Part shown: positions 43,383 to 55,900 of the stretch, one piece after another
Numbering within the stretch: the first letter of the stretch is position 1
How the letters are laid out: each line of letters begins with the position of its first letter
Assembly (NCBI GenBank): GCA_963989385.1
Contig: OZ022499.1
Span: 102,718,786-102,782,785, forward strand
DNA: 64,000 nucleotides
Source of the DNA: Ctena decussata
Taxonomy: Eukaryota > Mollusca > Bivalvia > Lucinida > Lucinidae
Direction of reading: 5' to 3'
The notes under the pieces: model-generated
What the model was told of the DNA's origin: nothing
The model's input: the letters and a program-made list of their open reading frames with translations, nothing else
Databases searched by the model: none
Translations under genes and position numbers: made by a program

Positions 43383-43584
43383 TAGGGTAAAGTCGGGTAA
43401 ATTCGGACAGCGGGTAAATTCGGACAGTGACATTGTTTTCTTTATATGTCAGTTGTTTGTAATTAAAACAAAATTAACTGGGCAAACAGTGAAAATCCTG
43501 ATGAGCCGTCTCATCTCGATTTTCACTGTTTGCATTGGTATGTGCAAATTTACCCGCTGTCCGAAGTTGCCCAACTCTACCCTA
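43383..43584. mobile_element. MITE family D copy 3 with CATA duplication
   Basis: TAGGGTAAAGTCGGGTAAAT and TTGCCCAACTCTACCCTA are the ends. CATA stands directly outside both, a possible 4-base target duplication. The centre has lost one half of the GAGACGGCTCAT hairpin. Confidence 0.85.
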
Positions 43585-44434
43585 CATACTGACCCTCACA
43601 AGAACTGCCTCACTGAGACAGTTCTGATGACAAGCTTCAGCATAAGTTTTGTAATTGAGTATATTATCCAAACAGTCTCTATCCTTATACTGCTGCGCTC
43701 AAACACTATTATAGAATTTTATCAAATTTCTCTGTTACAGACATTTGCCTTTGATTTTAATACATGTAACATCCTGCCTTACTGTTACATTTCATTTAAT
43801 TCCGCATCTGAGTACTTTTTGCTCATTTTATATGATATTCTACTCATTTTATATGATTTTTCTAGTGCCCGAAAACATGGTAAATTTACTTGGAACAATA
43901 AAAAATTATTATCCTGACTGACAATATTATCTTAACTTTGGTACTTCAGTATTATTTTTTGGTGCCTCCCAACAAAATTGCAATATGTACTAGCATTTTT
44001 AACTAAGATAACAAATCTTGACCCTTGAGTTAGTATACCTCTGATGCCTTGCGACAGGACTTGCAACATCATTACGTTCCTGGAAAATGCTTGATTCACT
44101 ATAACCATTATTCTCATACTCTGTTGTTTTGCAGGTTTTCACTGGGTGACCCTCATACTGCACGAGAAAAGATTATCTCCTTTCAATTCTGAAGAGAGTG
44201 AATTTGGCTATCCTATGTACCAAGCAATCTACATACAAGAATAGTGCTGTTTTTACAGTATTCCGTCTACAACATTAGCCCCTGATATGTAGACTGACAG
44301 GATGGTCATCGCTGAATAAAAGTTTGATCGAGATCAGCTAGTGCATTTTGCATTTTAAAGAAACAGACTGTACTGTAGATGCAGTACAATTTGACCAGGC
44401 TTTTCAGCCAAATAATTAGGCCTTGTAGTTTAAC
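43585..44434. other. Spacer without recognised features
   Basis: The 154-residue frame at 43453-43917 begins inside the D element and continues through AT-rich DNA; its composition is that of translated AT-rich DNA. A loose GAACTGCCTC..GAGACAGTTC palindrome lies at 43604. Confidence 0.5.
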
Positions 44435-44505
44435 TTAACCCTATTGCACTCAAAACGGCCAAAACTCTAATAAGAGTTTTGGCATTTTGAGTGCAATAAG
44501 GTTAA
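44435..44505. repeat. Foldback family L copy 1
   Basis: TTAACCCTATTGCACTCAAAA with CGGCCAAAACTC folds onto GAGTTTTGGC with TTTTGAGTGCAATAAGGTTAA. The second copy is at 47738. Confidence 0.85.
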
Positions 44506-45199
44506 AAGCAAATTTTGTATATCTGAATGACTTTTAAGCCATATGACAAGAATCAGACAAGACAGCAGAACACTGTAGAACTTTTTAAACCAGTAAAGAA
44601 CTTTCCTGGGGAAGAGTGAAGACTGCACAGGCTGATCAGTCCTCTTAGTTCTAAGATGCTCTGAGGTACTTTTCTAGCAAAAATTGTTCATTTTTTGTTT
44701 ATTTTTGCCAACTAAACAGTTATACAGACTATCTAATAAATGCTAATTGCAACTGAATGTCATGAATCTTTGATTACTGGTTTATATACTGCACAATGAC
44801 TAATAACAATTACGATTTTCCATTATTGACATTTTCTTGTGTAATATAATCTGATAAGCACTAAGTTTTATTTATGTTATTTGTTTCCACTATAAGACAG
44901 GCTCCCCCCTCCCCTCCTATGGAATGACCTCACATATCTAAATCAGTCTTATGAAATTCTGCTATAATATATATTTTTCCTTTCCAAATCAATCACACAA
45001 AGATCTAGATCTGTCTTAGAAGACAGATCTAGATTTTTGGGATTGTTTTGGACGGTAAAAGCCTGTTTTCTACATGAAGAAATAAGTTATTTGTAAAGAT
45101 TTAACCCGAGATCAGGCAAATAGTTTTGAAACACAGCAGGACAAATGGATTTGTCCCAATCTTTCACTACAGGAATAGTAAATGTCCAAATACATGATG
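44506..45199. other. Spacer with family M palindrome
   Basis: Non-coding. At 44990-45060 it holds foldback family M copy 2 (AGATCTAGATCTGTCTT/AAGACAGATCTAGATTTTT, then GGATTGTTTTGG), matching 10122-10186. Confidence 0.6.
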
Positions 45200-45400
45200 C
45201 CGAGCCTTAGATAAGGGGGAGTATTTGGTGATAATTAGGGATAAATTGTTAATTCTGGATAAAAACATATGTTGTGACCCCTCATCTGAACCGTCTCGTC
45301 GAGACGGTTCAGATGAGGGGTCACAACATATGGTTTCAATGAGAAATAAAGAAAATTATCCCCCAATTATCATCAAATACCCCTCTTATCTAGAGCTCTG
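45200..45400. mobile_element. MITE family C, best-preserved copy
   Basis: It runs GAGCCTTAGATAAGGGGGAG to CCTCTTATCTAGAGCTCTG. The centre CCTCATCTGAACCGTCTCG/CGAGACGGTTCAGATGAGG is a perfect palindrome. It is a useful reference for the family. Confidence 0.9.
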
Positions 45401-46346
45401 ATGATGCGTATTTTATGATAATGTTGGCCCAACTTTGTTACTGTCAGCGTGAAATTGTTTAAAGTAAATTCAGTTAGAGGAAAAACAGAGGCTGAACTGT
45501 CAACATAAATATATAAATAAAGTGATATATACACTTGTTAAATGTTACTTTAATAATACAAATCTGATGCCTAAAATAATAATTTATATATTTCCATATG
45601 CTTGTAAAACACCTATGACTACAACAGTTGAGCCTTGTCAAATCAAATGTGTATTCTACATTCACTGTAATAAGTGTGCATGCTCTATTAAGCCCAAATT
45701 ATGGTTGTTGTTATTACTTTACTGTTTTTCAAAATTGTTTCAAGTATCTTTAAGCACTGATGCTCTTGTTCTTGGCAGTGTCCTTCCAAATGTTGCAGAT
45801 TTGATTTTTTTCTCTTGAACACGACCATTGGATGAGAAAGTACCAAAAGCCATCTGAGCAAAATTTTATGGTTTAACTAACCACCAAAGAGTCATATTTT
45901 AACTACTGTTCATGCTTAAATGTACATTCACAGACTTCTAATTTCACAGACTTTCCAAAAATATTTAGCGGTTCAATACCGGTATAAATGAATACAACTT
46001 AAACAACAAATTCTTAAACAAGCACATTTCACACTAACTTGAATTAAAATGAGAGACACAAGTATACTTGCTTAGTTCATAACTATCAAAGAAAGTAATA
46101 ATCATGAGCTTAACTTTAGGGATGAAAATTTTCCACAAAACTTTATGATCGCACCTCAGAGATGCGATTCTTAAGTGAGTTCACATCACAGTTTCATGGG
46201 AAGATAAAGAATATTATCATTGTTTTTTATCCCAAACATTTAAGCTCATATAGGCCTCTTAGCACAGCATGTTAGAACATAATATATGTTACTTAAGAAT
46301 AATATAAAACGGTCCTGGTCCCGTCTCTGTCTCTTGTATAAAGATT
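45401..46346. other. Spacer without recognised features
   Basis: AT-rich and non-coding on both strands. Confidence 0.5.
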
Positions 46347-46948
46347 GAGCTCTAAATAAGTGTACATTTTGATGATAATTAAGGCAGTGTTCTCCCCAGA
46401 AATTTCAGAAGGCATGTTGCTTTTAACACAAAATTCAGATTTTGACTTGTTCAATTTTTGAAATCCTTAATATAACAATGCTTTGTCAAAATTAGCCTAA
46501 ATTTACATTATAAATACTTTATTGATGATTCTTAATGAATTTAAAACAACTTTACTGGCTAAGAAATGAAAATAAATTTTCTATGGAAATAAAGGCATGT
46601 TGCAAAGGTAATTTGAAGGAAAGAATGCTGCAAGCGACATGCCTTAATGGTCTGGGGAGATCCCTGTAATAGGGATAATTTTCTATTTTTCCCTAAAAAT
46701 GTAAGTTGTGGCATTCATCAGAACCACCTTTTAAATCTAATGTCTTTGCATAAAACATCTATGAGCCCTGAGGAATCTAAAACTTTCAAAGTGAAGACTG
46801 TCACTAGACAGTCTGTGCAAATGAGCAGGCTAATTATGCATATAGCTTAAGGTACCTTTTCATGCAATGCCAATCATACGCTTTCTTGGAGAGTTAACAG
46901 AGATTAGCTTGCAATTATTATCATCAAAATCTATCTTATCTACAGCTC
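46347..46948. mobile_element. MITE family C, decayed copy carrying an insertion
   Basis: The left end GAGCTCTAAATAAGTGTAC stops at GATAATTAAGG; the family text resumes at 46667 (TAATAGGGATAATTTTC). The right end ATCTTATCTACAGCTC lies near 46946. The centre is disturbed. Confidence 0.6.
46385..46666. mobile_element. hAT-like non-autonomous element nested in MITE C
   Basis: It begins CAGTGTTCTCCCCAG and ends CTGGGGAGATCCCTG, the CAGNG-type ends of hAT elements. Inside, GGCATGTTGC occurs twice. The flanks TAATTAAGG and TAATAGGG may be a worn 8-base target duplication. No transposase part is seen. Confidence 0.6.
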
Positions 46949-46999
46949 AGATAAAACCTGCCAAAATATGAAAATCTGAATACATGATGATCTTCAGCT

Positions 47000-47214
47000 G
47001 TTTCTTGAGCCTTTTCCACACAGCGCATGTCCAGTTAAGGGCGTTTTTTAAAGGTAATTTGGGGATCTCGTATTCTAACGCAAAATGTACCAGTTGGTCC
47101 TCATCTGAATTGCCTCATCCGGCCGTTCAGATGAGGTATCACAACATACATTTTTACTGAATAGGAATAGAGTATCACATAATATCCACAAACATAACCA
47201 TATCTGGACAGCTG
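47000..47214. mobile_element. MITE family C, decayed copy
   Basis: GGTCCTCATCTGAATTGCC/GGCCGTTCAGATGAGG, TCACAACATACATTTTTAC and ATATCTGGACAGCTG keep the family order. Confidence 0.5.
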
Positions 47215-47737
47215 TAAAAATATGCAAAACACGAACTCGAAAAAGCATGTATATTACACTGTCTCAGGACCAGCCTGCACATCTCAGAACAGTACCAGGC
47301 CACACTGAACTTTAAGAGCTCCAGAAAAGTAAAATATTTGCAGATGAAATCTGAATGTTTGTACACAAAATTAATATGGGGACAATATGAGAAAATGTTA
47401 CATGAATAATGTTGAGAGCTGTGTCGCTGCACTATCACAAAATTTCCCCTACACTCACAAACTATGTTTTATTGAGAAATCCTACCCAATATGGGGCTCT
47501 GTGTAGGTTTCTTACGATCACTGACTGTGCACAAACAGCCAATGATAGTCTGAGTCTTTTACACATGCCCTAAAGATCAGTTATGGGATGTCCTTGGTAA
47601 CCGAACAGACCGATCTAGTTTGGTTACTGTAATAAAATATCTGAATGCAAAACTCACCTGTCCTTGATTACAAAGCTGCAGATAATCAAAACTTCTGACT
47701 TGAACTTTCATTTATTATAGGACCTAGTTTGGACAAT
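47215..47737. other. Spacer without recognised features
   Basis: Non-coding; nothing could be supported. Confidence 0.45.
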
Positions 47738-47813
47738 CTTAACCTTATTGCATTCAGAACAGCCTATTGAGTTTTGGCCGTTCTGAGTGCAAAAGGGGTA
47801 AGGTCACACTCCA
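47738..47813. repeat. Foldback family L copy 2
   Basis: CTTAACCTTATTGCATTCAG pairs with CTGAGTGCAAAAGGGGTAAG. GAACAGCC and GGCCGTTC lie inside. Confidence 0.75.
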
Positions 47814-47955
47814 TACAGTTTCACATACAATGAACAAGGGCTTCGCAAGCGGCGCATAATACGCCCGTTTCAATTTCCTAAATGAGTTACAGAATGAGCA
47901 AGATTGCAAAAGGATAGACAGGCAGACTAACAGGGGCAACCACTCTATAATAATT

Positions 47956-49196
47956 AACTAGAACTGTCAGCGAATCCGACTATACCCCGCTTAATTGCTT
48001 AAATAAAATGATGTTATTTTCGTAACAAAAAGCATAAAGAGGGAGAGAAATCATTGTTACCATGTATACCAAAAATGAATGGTTGCTGTGAAATCAGTTA
48101 CAAAAAATTACATTATTCAAAGTCAGGAGAGAAAGAAAATTGGAAAAATATAGGGAAGAATAAGCAGGAGAAGACTGGTTATCAATCCCACAATACAACA
48201 AGTTATCATCAACATGCATACAAAAATCCCTACCCTAACTTACAGATGCATAGAAATCTTTTGCAAAAAAAATGCATTATTCAAAGTAAAGAGAGAAAGA
48301 AAATCGGACAAATACAGGGAATAAAAAGAGGAGAAGTCTGGTTCTCAATCCCACAATATCATCATTAACCTGCATACCAAATATGACTAATCTAGCTTGC
48401 ATGGTTGTGGAGAAATCTTTGATGAAAAAGTTCATTATTCAAAGTTTGGAAAGAAAGAATATTGGACAAATACAGGGAAGAATAAGCAGAAAAAGACTGG
48501 TTCTCAATCCCACGATACAACATATCGTCATCACCCTGCATACCAAATAAGAGTACTCTAGCTTGCTTGGTTGTGGAGAAATCTTTGACGAAAAATTTTA
48601 TTATTCAGAGTATGGAAAGAACGAATATTGGAAAAATACAGGGAAGAATAAGCAGAAAAAGGCTGGTTCTCAATCCAAAGATACAACATATCGTCACCAA
48701 CCTGCATACCAAATATGACTACTCTAGCTTGCATGGTTGTGCAGAAATCTTTGACGAAAAATTTCATTATTCAAAGTAAGGAAAGAAAGAAAATCAGACA
48801 AATACAGGGAAGAATAAGCAGGAGAAGGCTGGTTATCGCGGGATCAACATGTCGTTATCAACCTGCATAACAAATATGACTACACTAGCTTGCATGGTTG
48901 TGGAGAAATCGACGAAAAATTTCATTATTCAAAGTATGGAAAGAAAGAAAATCGGACAAATACAGGGAAGAATAAGCAGGAGAAGGCTGGTTCTCAATCC
49001 CACAATACAACATGTCGTCATCAACCTGTATGCCAAATATGACCAGTCTAGCTTGTATGGTTGTGAAGAAATCTTCGATGAAAAATTTGATCAAACGGGG
49101 ACGGAAGGACAGATGGAAGGACGGACAGATGGACGGACGGATGGACAGACAGATGTAAACCAGTATACCCCCCACTTTTTCAAAGTGGGGGTATAA
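47956..49196 (+). mobile_element. T8: tandem-core HINE-like element
   Basis: It begins AACTAGAACTGTCAGCG and TATACCCCGCTT. It ends GACGGACGGATGGACAGACAG, then TATACCCCCCACTTTTTC folding onto AAAGTGGGGGTATA and AT. About six units of 160-168 bp hold CTTGCATGGTTGTGGAG, AAATCTTTGACGAAAAATTTC and ACAGGGAAGAATAAGCAGG. Confidence 0.8.
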
Positions 49197-49374
49197 TGAC
49201 TGCAACATCATCTAAATATTTAACACATGATATACTGTTAGTATTCCAAGGTAAAGTTGGACAAGGGAGATAACCTACATACACAAATTACACCATTTTT
49301 AGTTCTAGTTTTTTCCCTTGACAATATATTGTACAAGAAAACACGAAAACTAGCCTTTTAGAACTAGTGAAAGG

Positions 49375-49728
49375 GATTAACTCTAAAACGAAGAAATGGA
49401 AAGCAGCCATTTTTGTACGCGACACATCGTTAGGGCTTCATTCACATTGCTATGAAGTTTTATAAAGATATCCCAAACGGTTATCTAGTTATGGCGCGTA
49501 CAAGACTTACAGGGAAAAAATTAATCAAAGGGGCATAACTTCAAAAGTAAGAAAGGGGGAGCAACCATTCTTGTACGCGACACGTTCCCCCACCCTGATA
49601 CATATGCCTACCAAATTTCATGAAGATATCCCGAATGGTTACTGAGTTATGGCGTGTACAAGAATGTTGACGGACGGACAGACAGCGCCGCGACATAATA
49701 CGTCCGTTTTTTCAAAACGGGCGTATAA
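49375..49728 (+). mobile_element. T9: HINE-like element, 3' part
   Basis: Two loose units (TATGAAGTTTTATAAAGATATC and ATTTCATGAAGATATC, with GGTTA.TAGTTATGGCG.GTAC), then GACGGACGGACAGACAGCG. The 3' hairpin is ACGTCCGTTTTTTC/AAAACGGGCGT followed by ATAA. A fragment of the same 3' end lies at 47850-47890. The 5' end is unclear. Confidence 0.65.
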
Positions 49729-49746
49729 AAAGCACCCAATTTTCAC

Positions 49747-49906
49747 CTGCCAATATTTTACTTTTCTGATGCTCTTTCTTAGGCTATAACAGGGAGCACA
49801 TTTGTACAGCCAGTTGAAAGTCTCTAACAGATCAATAACAATATCACATGTGCAGTAAGGTTGTCTTCTTCGACGATCACAGGACGCTTCACTGTCACAA
49901 ACTCTC
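49747..49906 (-). other. Candidate spliced exon (160 bases)
   Basis: GGTTTTCAG precedes 49906 and GTGAAA follows 49747 on the minus strand. In WDR20 phase the first codons are GAG AGT TTG TGA, giving a short tail ESL and a stop. In another frame the same exon is open throughout (VCDSEASCDRRRRQPYCTCD..FNWLYKCAPCYSLRKS). It may therefore be the last WDR20 exon, or an exon of something else. Confidence 0.4.
49895..49906 (-). CDS. WDR20: WDR20 proposed terminal coding exon
   Basis: GAG AGT TTG TGA follows a TTCTTGGTTTTCAG acceptor, in the phase left by the microexon. The coding part is only three residues, so support is from splice signals and phase alone. Confidence 0.35.
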   Translation of the reverse strand, partial: ESL

Positions 49907-52900
49907 CTGAAAACCAAGAAAGCAACGTAGTAAGAAAAAACAGATAAGGATGTGTATGTAAGATAATGTTAGATATTTTCTGTTCATTCTTTGTAAAAAC
50001 ATGTTATGGCCCCTTCTTAAAGCTATCTTGTCAAGACAGTTCTAATGAGGGTTCACAACATGTGTATTGTTGTTGTTGTTGTGTTATTGCTTTACGTCCA
50101 CTGTAAACAGCTATGGTCATGTCGGGACAGTATTGAGAAATAAGAAAACTTTTCGCTGGATTATCATCAAATATTTACCTATCCTTTTCAATAGATATGC
50201 TTGCGGCTCTCTTAACATTCTGACGTAAATTGTTCATCACATATCCTAAACAGCATTAAGTATTTTCTTTGTTTCCGTTTGTATTTCATGTATAAATCTA
50301 AATATACTGAAGGCCTCATGGAAGATCAGCTTAAATGTATGCATGTGCTAAACTAAATACCATGTACATGTATACTAGTCAAAAGTTCTAACCGGCCACT
50401 TTCTTTCAATCATTTTTCCTCAATGCTGGAAGCAATCTCACAGTTCAATTTACAGCCACTGATAGTGATAGGTAATAAATATATCGGTAACCCATACCAC
50501 TAAAAGGGTTAGCAATATTCAGTTCACTGTATCCAGGAGACACAGATGAATACGGGTACCCCCATTTTCAAAATTAACAAGAATTTGTGTTGAGTGGTGT
50601 GGTACGTTTTAATATTCTGGCCCAAAGCGAACACTGTCATGCAGGAAGAGTGTTCATTTCTGCACAAATTTGTTTCTTCAGTCATTTGCTTTAGTAATGA
50701 GGTAGTTTTGTTCACCTAAATTGGATATTTTAAAAAGTGATTTTTCACAGTGACGAAATGCTGAATTTTAAAAACGGGGATACTAGTTCATCGGCGCACC
50801 TGGATGTAATGTTAAGAATTCTGTCAAACCTTTTGATGGCTAAGTTGACTGACACATCTGTCTATTTCGGGATGTAAATAGAACTGTAATATTGGTTGGG
50901 GCTTCGAAGAAAATCGATAAAATCTAAGAGGCCGGTTAGAACTTTTGGCCAGTATATATACCCCTGTTAAACAAAGTGTTTAATTACCATTTTAATCCTA
51001 TAAAACGTCCCTACTCTAATAAATGCCCCCGGCTCTTTTTCCCAAAAATAATGTTATACTCTATTCCTTGCATGAATTCCTATTCTCTCTGGATGAGGTA
51101 GCTCTTCGAAATGGGGTCTTACTCTTAAAGGAAAGAATTTACTCCTAGAGAAGCAAATTCTTTCCTTTAAGAGTTGACCCCTACTGAAAAGGGAGGCAAA
51201 ACAAAGTACAGCTGCTTCCTCTGCAAGTACAACCATTCACCATAATACTGTTTATTAGAGATATATAGTAGTCGCTGATTTACTATAATTTAGGCTCTAA
51301 ATAACGCACATCCCTTCCTTTCGTAAAATGCAATGCCCCCTGTGCATTTATTAGGACCAATATGGTACTTTCTTTATATCTGGAGACCGGCTTCCAGTGT
51401 TAAGCTCACTCAAATTATCCTTAATATTGTGATATGCCACCTGTATGTGGCCTGAGAATTTTTTTAAAAGAATAAAGTTCTTTTGTTCTGATAATGTAAT
51501 AATTCTAAAAATCTAATCTTGGATTTTTCATCGTCTCTCCACTCAGTGTATCAGATCTTGTTTTCAGCAGAGTAAACTCTGACTGTACAACTTCATGAAT
51601 GTCAATAATGAACATATTCAGTGTTAATTACACTTAAAACTTGTGAGTTCCAGAGCTCCAGATAAGAAGGGGTAACAGGGATAGTTTAGGACAATTTTCC
51701 ATATTTGTCCATAGGAACCTAAGTTGTGATGCCTCATTAGAACAGTCTCGCCAAGATAGTTCTAATGAGGGGTCACAACCTATGTTTTCATTGAGAAATA
51801 TGAAAAAATTATCCTCAATACCAATCCTTGTCAGGAGCTCTGCTTGTGACTGTCTTTGTCTTTGAAACAAACCTGAATATATGCATATTTACCATAAATG
51901 TTTGAGCGCTGTAAATGATCAGACCCCTTGTTCTTTGTCAGTAATATAGCTATTTTGTGTTACTTGAATGAATATTCTGTATTCATAAAAAGGTTAAATA
52001 TGAAATCAAAACTAGCATTCTCAACTGTCACTTGCCCATTATATTTTATGTCAAACAGTGATTAAAGAAACTTAAAATGGAAAGTTTAATAGTAAAATGT
52101 ACTTACCACAGCATGCTGCTGTGTCAAGCCCTGCAAGAGAGTAGAAGATTAAATAGACTAATATGGCGTCAAAACCAAAACAAGGAAATATCAAGCTGGT
52201 GTTCAGATTATTTGGTCTCATGTAAGGCTTGACCAGCATTAGACTTAATTTGAAACAAGCCTGAGATTTCCTTGTCTCTGTCTCAATACTTGAATTGATC
52301 AGATTTCCTAACCACTATATCTTTAAGTTAAATGGAATATCGGATTATCCACTGAATGCTACATTTTTTTTTTCAGGCCACTATATACTTCCAGTTAATT
52401 GTCTATGAATACATATACATGTAGTTCATCTTGTGCAACTATTTCATATGACTGGCAACTGATCAGAAACATACAATGATATTTTTATGCACAGCAATGG
52501 CTTTCATTTTCATAATCTACAAGCAATTAACAAGACAGGTATCTGACAGGTAAATGATATCTCAGTGAAAATATATGTTTACGTAAATGTGATTACAATA
52601 TTCCTGTGAGTTATACAAGCATATACGGTTCTAGTTTTGATTTCCCACTTTGCAGTCAATGCTCCTTCAGACTGGAGTCTCTTTCTTTTGATGAAATATA
52701 TCTACAAAATCTGTGACCTTGACCTCCGGATCTCACCCAGGAACAAGGCTGATATTTAGTAAACCTTATACCAAAATCTGCAGTCAACCAAATACTGACA
52801 AAATCTTTCACTGACTTTGGAAACTATGAGGGCTCAAAATTAACATAAAAATTTAACATAATATTTCTAGGTCCACTATTGGTTTAAACAGTATTTTATT

Positions 52901-55900
52901 CAACTAAGCTACATACATATTATACATAAATTTACAAATCATTTTAACGTAGGATCTAATGGTAAGCGCAATGCTTATATAATAGCCATCTCCTAAGTCC
53001 ACTATTGCTCTATCCCTGCCATGTGCCATCAGCACTGGCATCCACAACAATTTCAAAAATTTACATTATGTTTTTAAGAGCATAGAAATATTTTCCAAAC
53101 CCTATGATGGACTTTGTTTATATCTGGCAGGTGGTGGGGTCTAAAGTTTTACTTTCAAAATAGTACTACCTCTGGGTACTGGCTCAGGATGTGACATAGA
53201 GGTCAAAATTACTGTGTACAGGCAAGCTAATAAGATAATCATACCAGAATTATTATCCACTACAACTGATATTTGGAGCTCTGACTTGCTAAATTCAGCA
53301 TTAAACACCAGATAAGGGGTGTATTTGATAATAGCTTAAAGGTAATTTTGATGAATTCTCAACCAAACTTAATTTTGTGACCTGTCATTAGAACTGCTTC
53401 CTCAAAGCAGTTTTGATGGAGGGTGACCACAATTCATGTTTTTGCTGAGAACAATTATCCCTGTATTATCATCAAATACTCCCGTTATCCAGCATGAATA
53501 CTTACAACAGTCCCAGGTCTCGCCCAGGTATATACAAGGCCTTCTTGACATGCCGTTATCAAACATTCTTCTCGAAACACTAATGATGATAACCTGTCCA
53601 CAGAAACTTTTTTACAAATTAAAGGCTCTAACATTGGTGCCTCCGACATTCTCGGACATGCTGCCGTACCTAATAGTTTAATAGCATTGTCTGGCGGCCT
53701 TATATGATTAGCTTTTGCAGCTGCATTTTTGTCACTACTTCTACCCGCCAAACTAAAGTTTCTTTTGTGTTCTTTTTTGTCCTGTGATTCTTTTCGATCA
53801 ACCGATGACAGCGTTGCAAATTTTGTTGTTGTGTTCATTGTAGAATTGCCTATTGCATATGCATGTCCATCAATCACAGAAACATCATTTGATACAGAGT
53901 TAGATTTTTGTGTACACCGGGGAACCGTGTTCATGAAATTACTATTTGTGTTAGACACTAACACACTAGTCCGTAATCGCCCAACTGGATGTTTGATTAC
54001 ATCTTCTGTTAGGTCCCATAAACACAACATTGTATCATGCCCTATAGAGCCAAATCTATAATTTATAATATTGGAATTAGCACTAGTTTTCAATGGATTT
54101 GAAGATCTTGTATGATTATCGTTTGAGTTAAGATTCGTCCTTGAATGAATCCCATTCACAAACGGAGAATTTTCTGACACATTAGGGTTACTACTGTGAG
54201 GATTGTGAATTACGTCTTCCTCAGTCTCACTGATGTCCGAGCTATCGGGCTCTATCGTTGATGTGTAGGGGTCAAATGCTACAACACTGACCCATGATTT
54301 GTGGCCTTGACCTCTACAGATGACCCGCTTTTCTTGGAAAGACCATACAGTCACAAGGTCATCTTCACCACCCGTAACAATGAATTTACCATCTGGTGAC
54401 CAGCATGCACATAATAAACCACCAAAGTAACTTTTCATTGTACCTAATAATTCCATTGAATCATAATTAAACACTCGTAAATAACCGTCTTGACTAACTA
54501 CTGCTAGATATCTTGAACAGGGTGAGAATGTAAATTCATTGATTGCTCCTTGCCCGATTACCCATCTGTACAAGGGATTTCTTGTACTTCTGGCTTTACA
54601 TGTATACACAGCAAAGCACTCCCCTTGTTTGAAAGACTGATAGTGGGGTGGGGTGGGCCCACACGGAAGTTCTTCATTATACACATACATTTGTCCACTA
54701 CTGTGAGACACCAGAAACTGATTGGTAGAACATGGTATCCACTTTATACAAGTGACTTTGGATTTATCAATTAATCTCTGAAAGTAGAAAATAAATCATA
54801 TCACTCATTTATCTAACCCTTAAAGCGCCAAAAAGGAAAATATCTGAATTTGCAAACAGTGTAGATCCAGATGAGGTGGCTCATAATGAGCCACCTCATC
54901 TGGGTCTATACTGTTAGCCTTATAGTCTTTGAATTCTCAATATGATATAGCTTATGAACTACCTCATCTGGGTCTATACTGTTTGCCTTATAGTCTTTGA
55001 ATTCTCAATATGATATAGCTTGGAAAAAACATTTTTTTTTAATTTTGCAGGCACAGACTTTGTTTTCTGCTTTTTTGTTGCTTTAAGGTTAAAGTTCAGG
55101 ATTATTGACAGAGCCCTATGCAAGGAAAATATTTGATGAAAATTCTGGGGCAAAGGACCTGCTTTGATAAGGCCCATATTTGGCTCTCAGAAAATTCATT
55201 TTTTTCAAAAGCTCTATTTCGATAATAAATGTATACATAGGAAAGTTCCAACCTGGAATATTACAGCAAAAACAAAATTAACCAGTTCTTACATAAAATA
55301 ATTTCTGATCTTTTTTTTATCTTGAACCAATATCCCAGCGGATTTTGACGAAAATGACAAATTTGGTAGCCTTTGCGGCTTTCAAAATATATGAGCCCAG
55401 CCTCCAGCATATTTTGCATTTTGCATACAGACAAAGCTCTTATATCTTAAAATGCCATGAAGATATTACATACACTGGAGATGGGGCTGTATGTTTATTT
55501 TTAAATTTTTCTTACCAAACTGGCAGCTTTTGGAGCAGTTTTTCCTTTTTTTTTTTTTTTTCAACATAAAATCGTCTATATCTCTGCTCATGAAAAAATA
55601 AACATATACTGTGAGTATTCATTTTCTTAGTTAGAACACAAGGAATAATTTGGTACACATTTTATTTTGATCTGTTAGGAAAACTTTTTTTGGTTAGCGT
55701 CTCTGGGCTTGAAACTTGAGTGGGTGGGGGCTTGAAACTTGAGTGGGTGGGGAACCTGGATGGGTATTGTGCTAATTTGTGCAGTATACAAGTGGTTAGC
55801 AGTGCTATCCAAGGTATGACTTTTATCAAAGCCAATTATGAGGAGTCCAAAACCTATAGTAACTGTCATATTTTTTTTACAGGAAAAGCTATGAAATTCA

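Noticed and set aside
43453..43917. A 154-residue plus-strand frame
   Set aside because: It starts inside a family D MITE and continues with translated AT-rich sequence; no family likeness.
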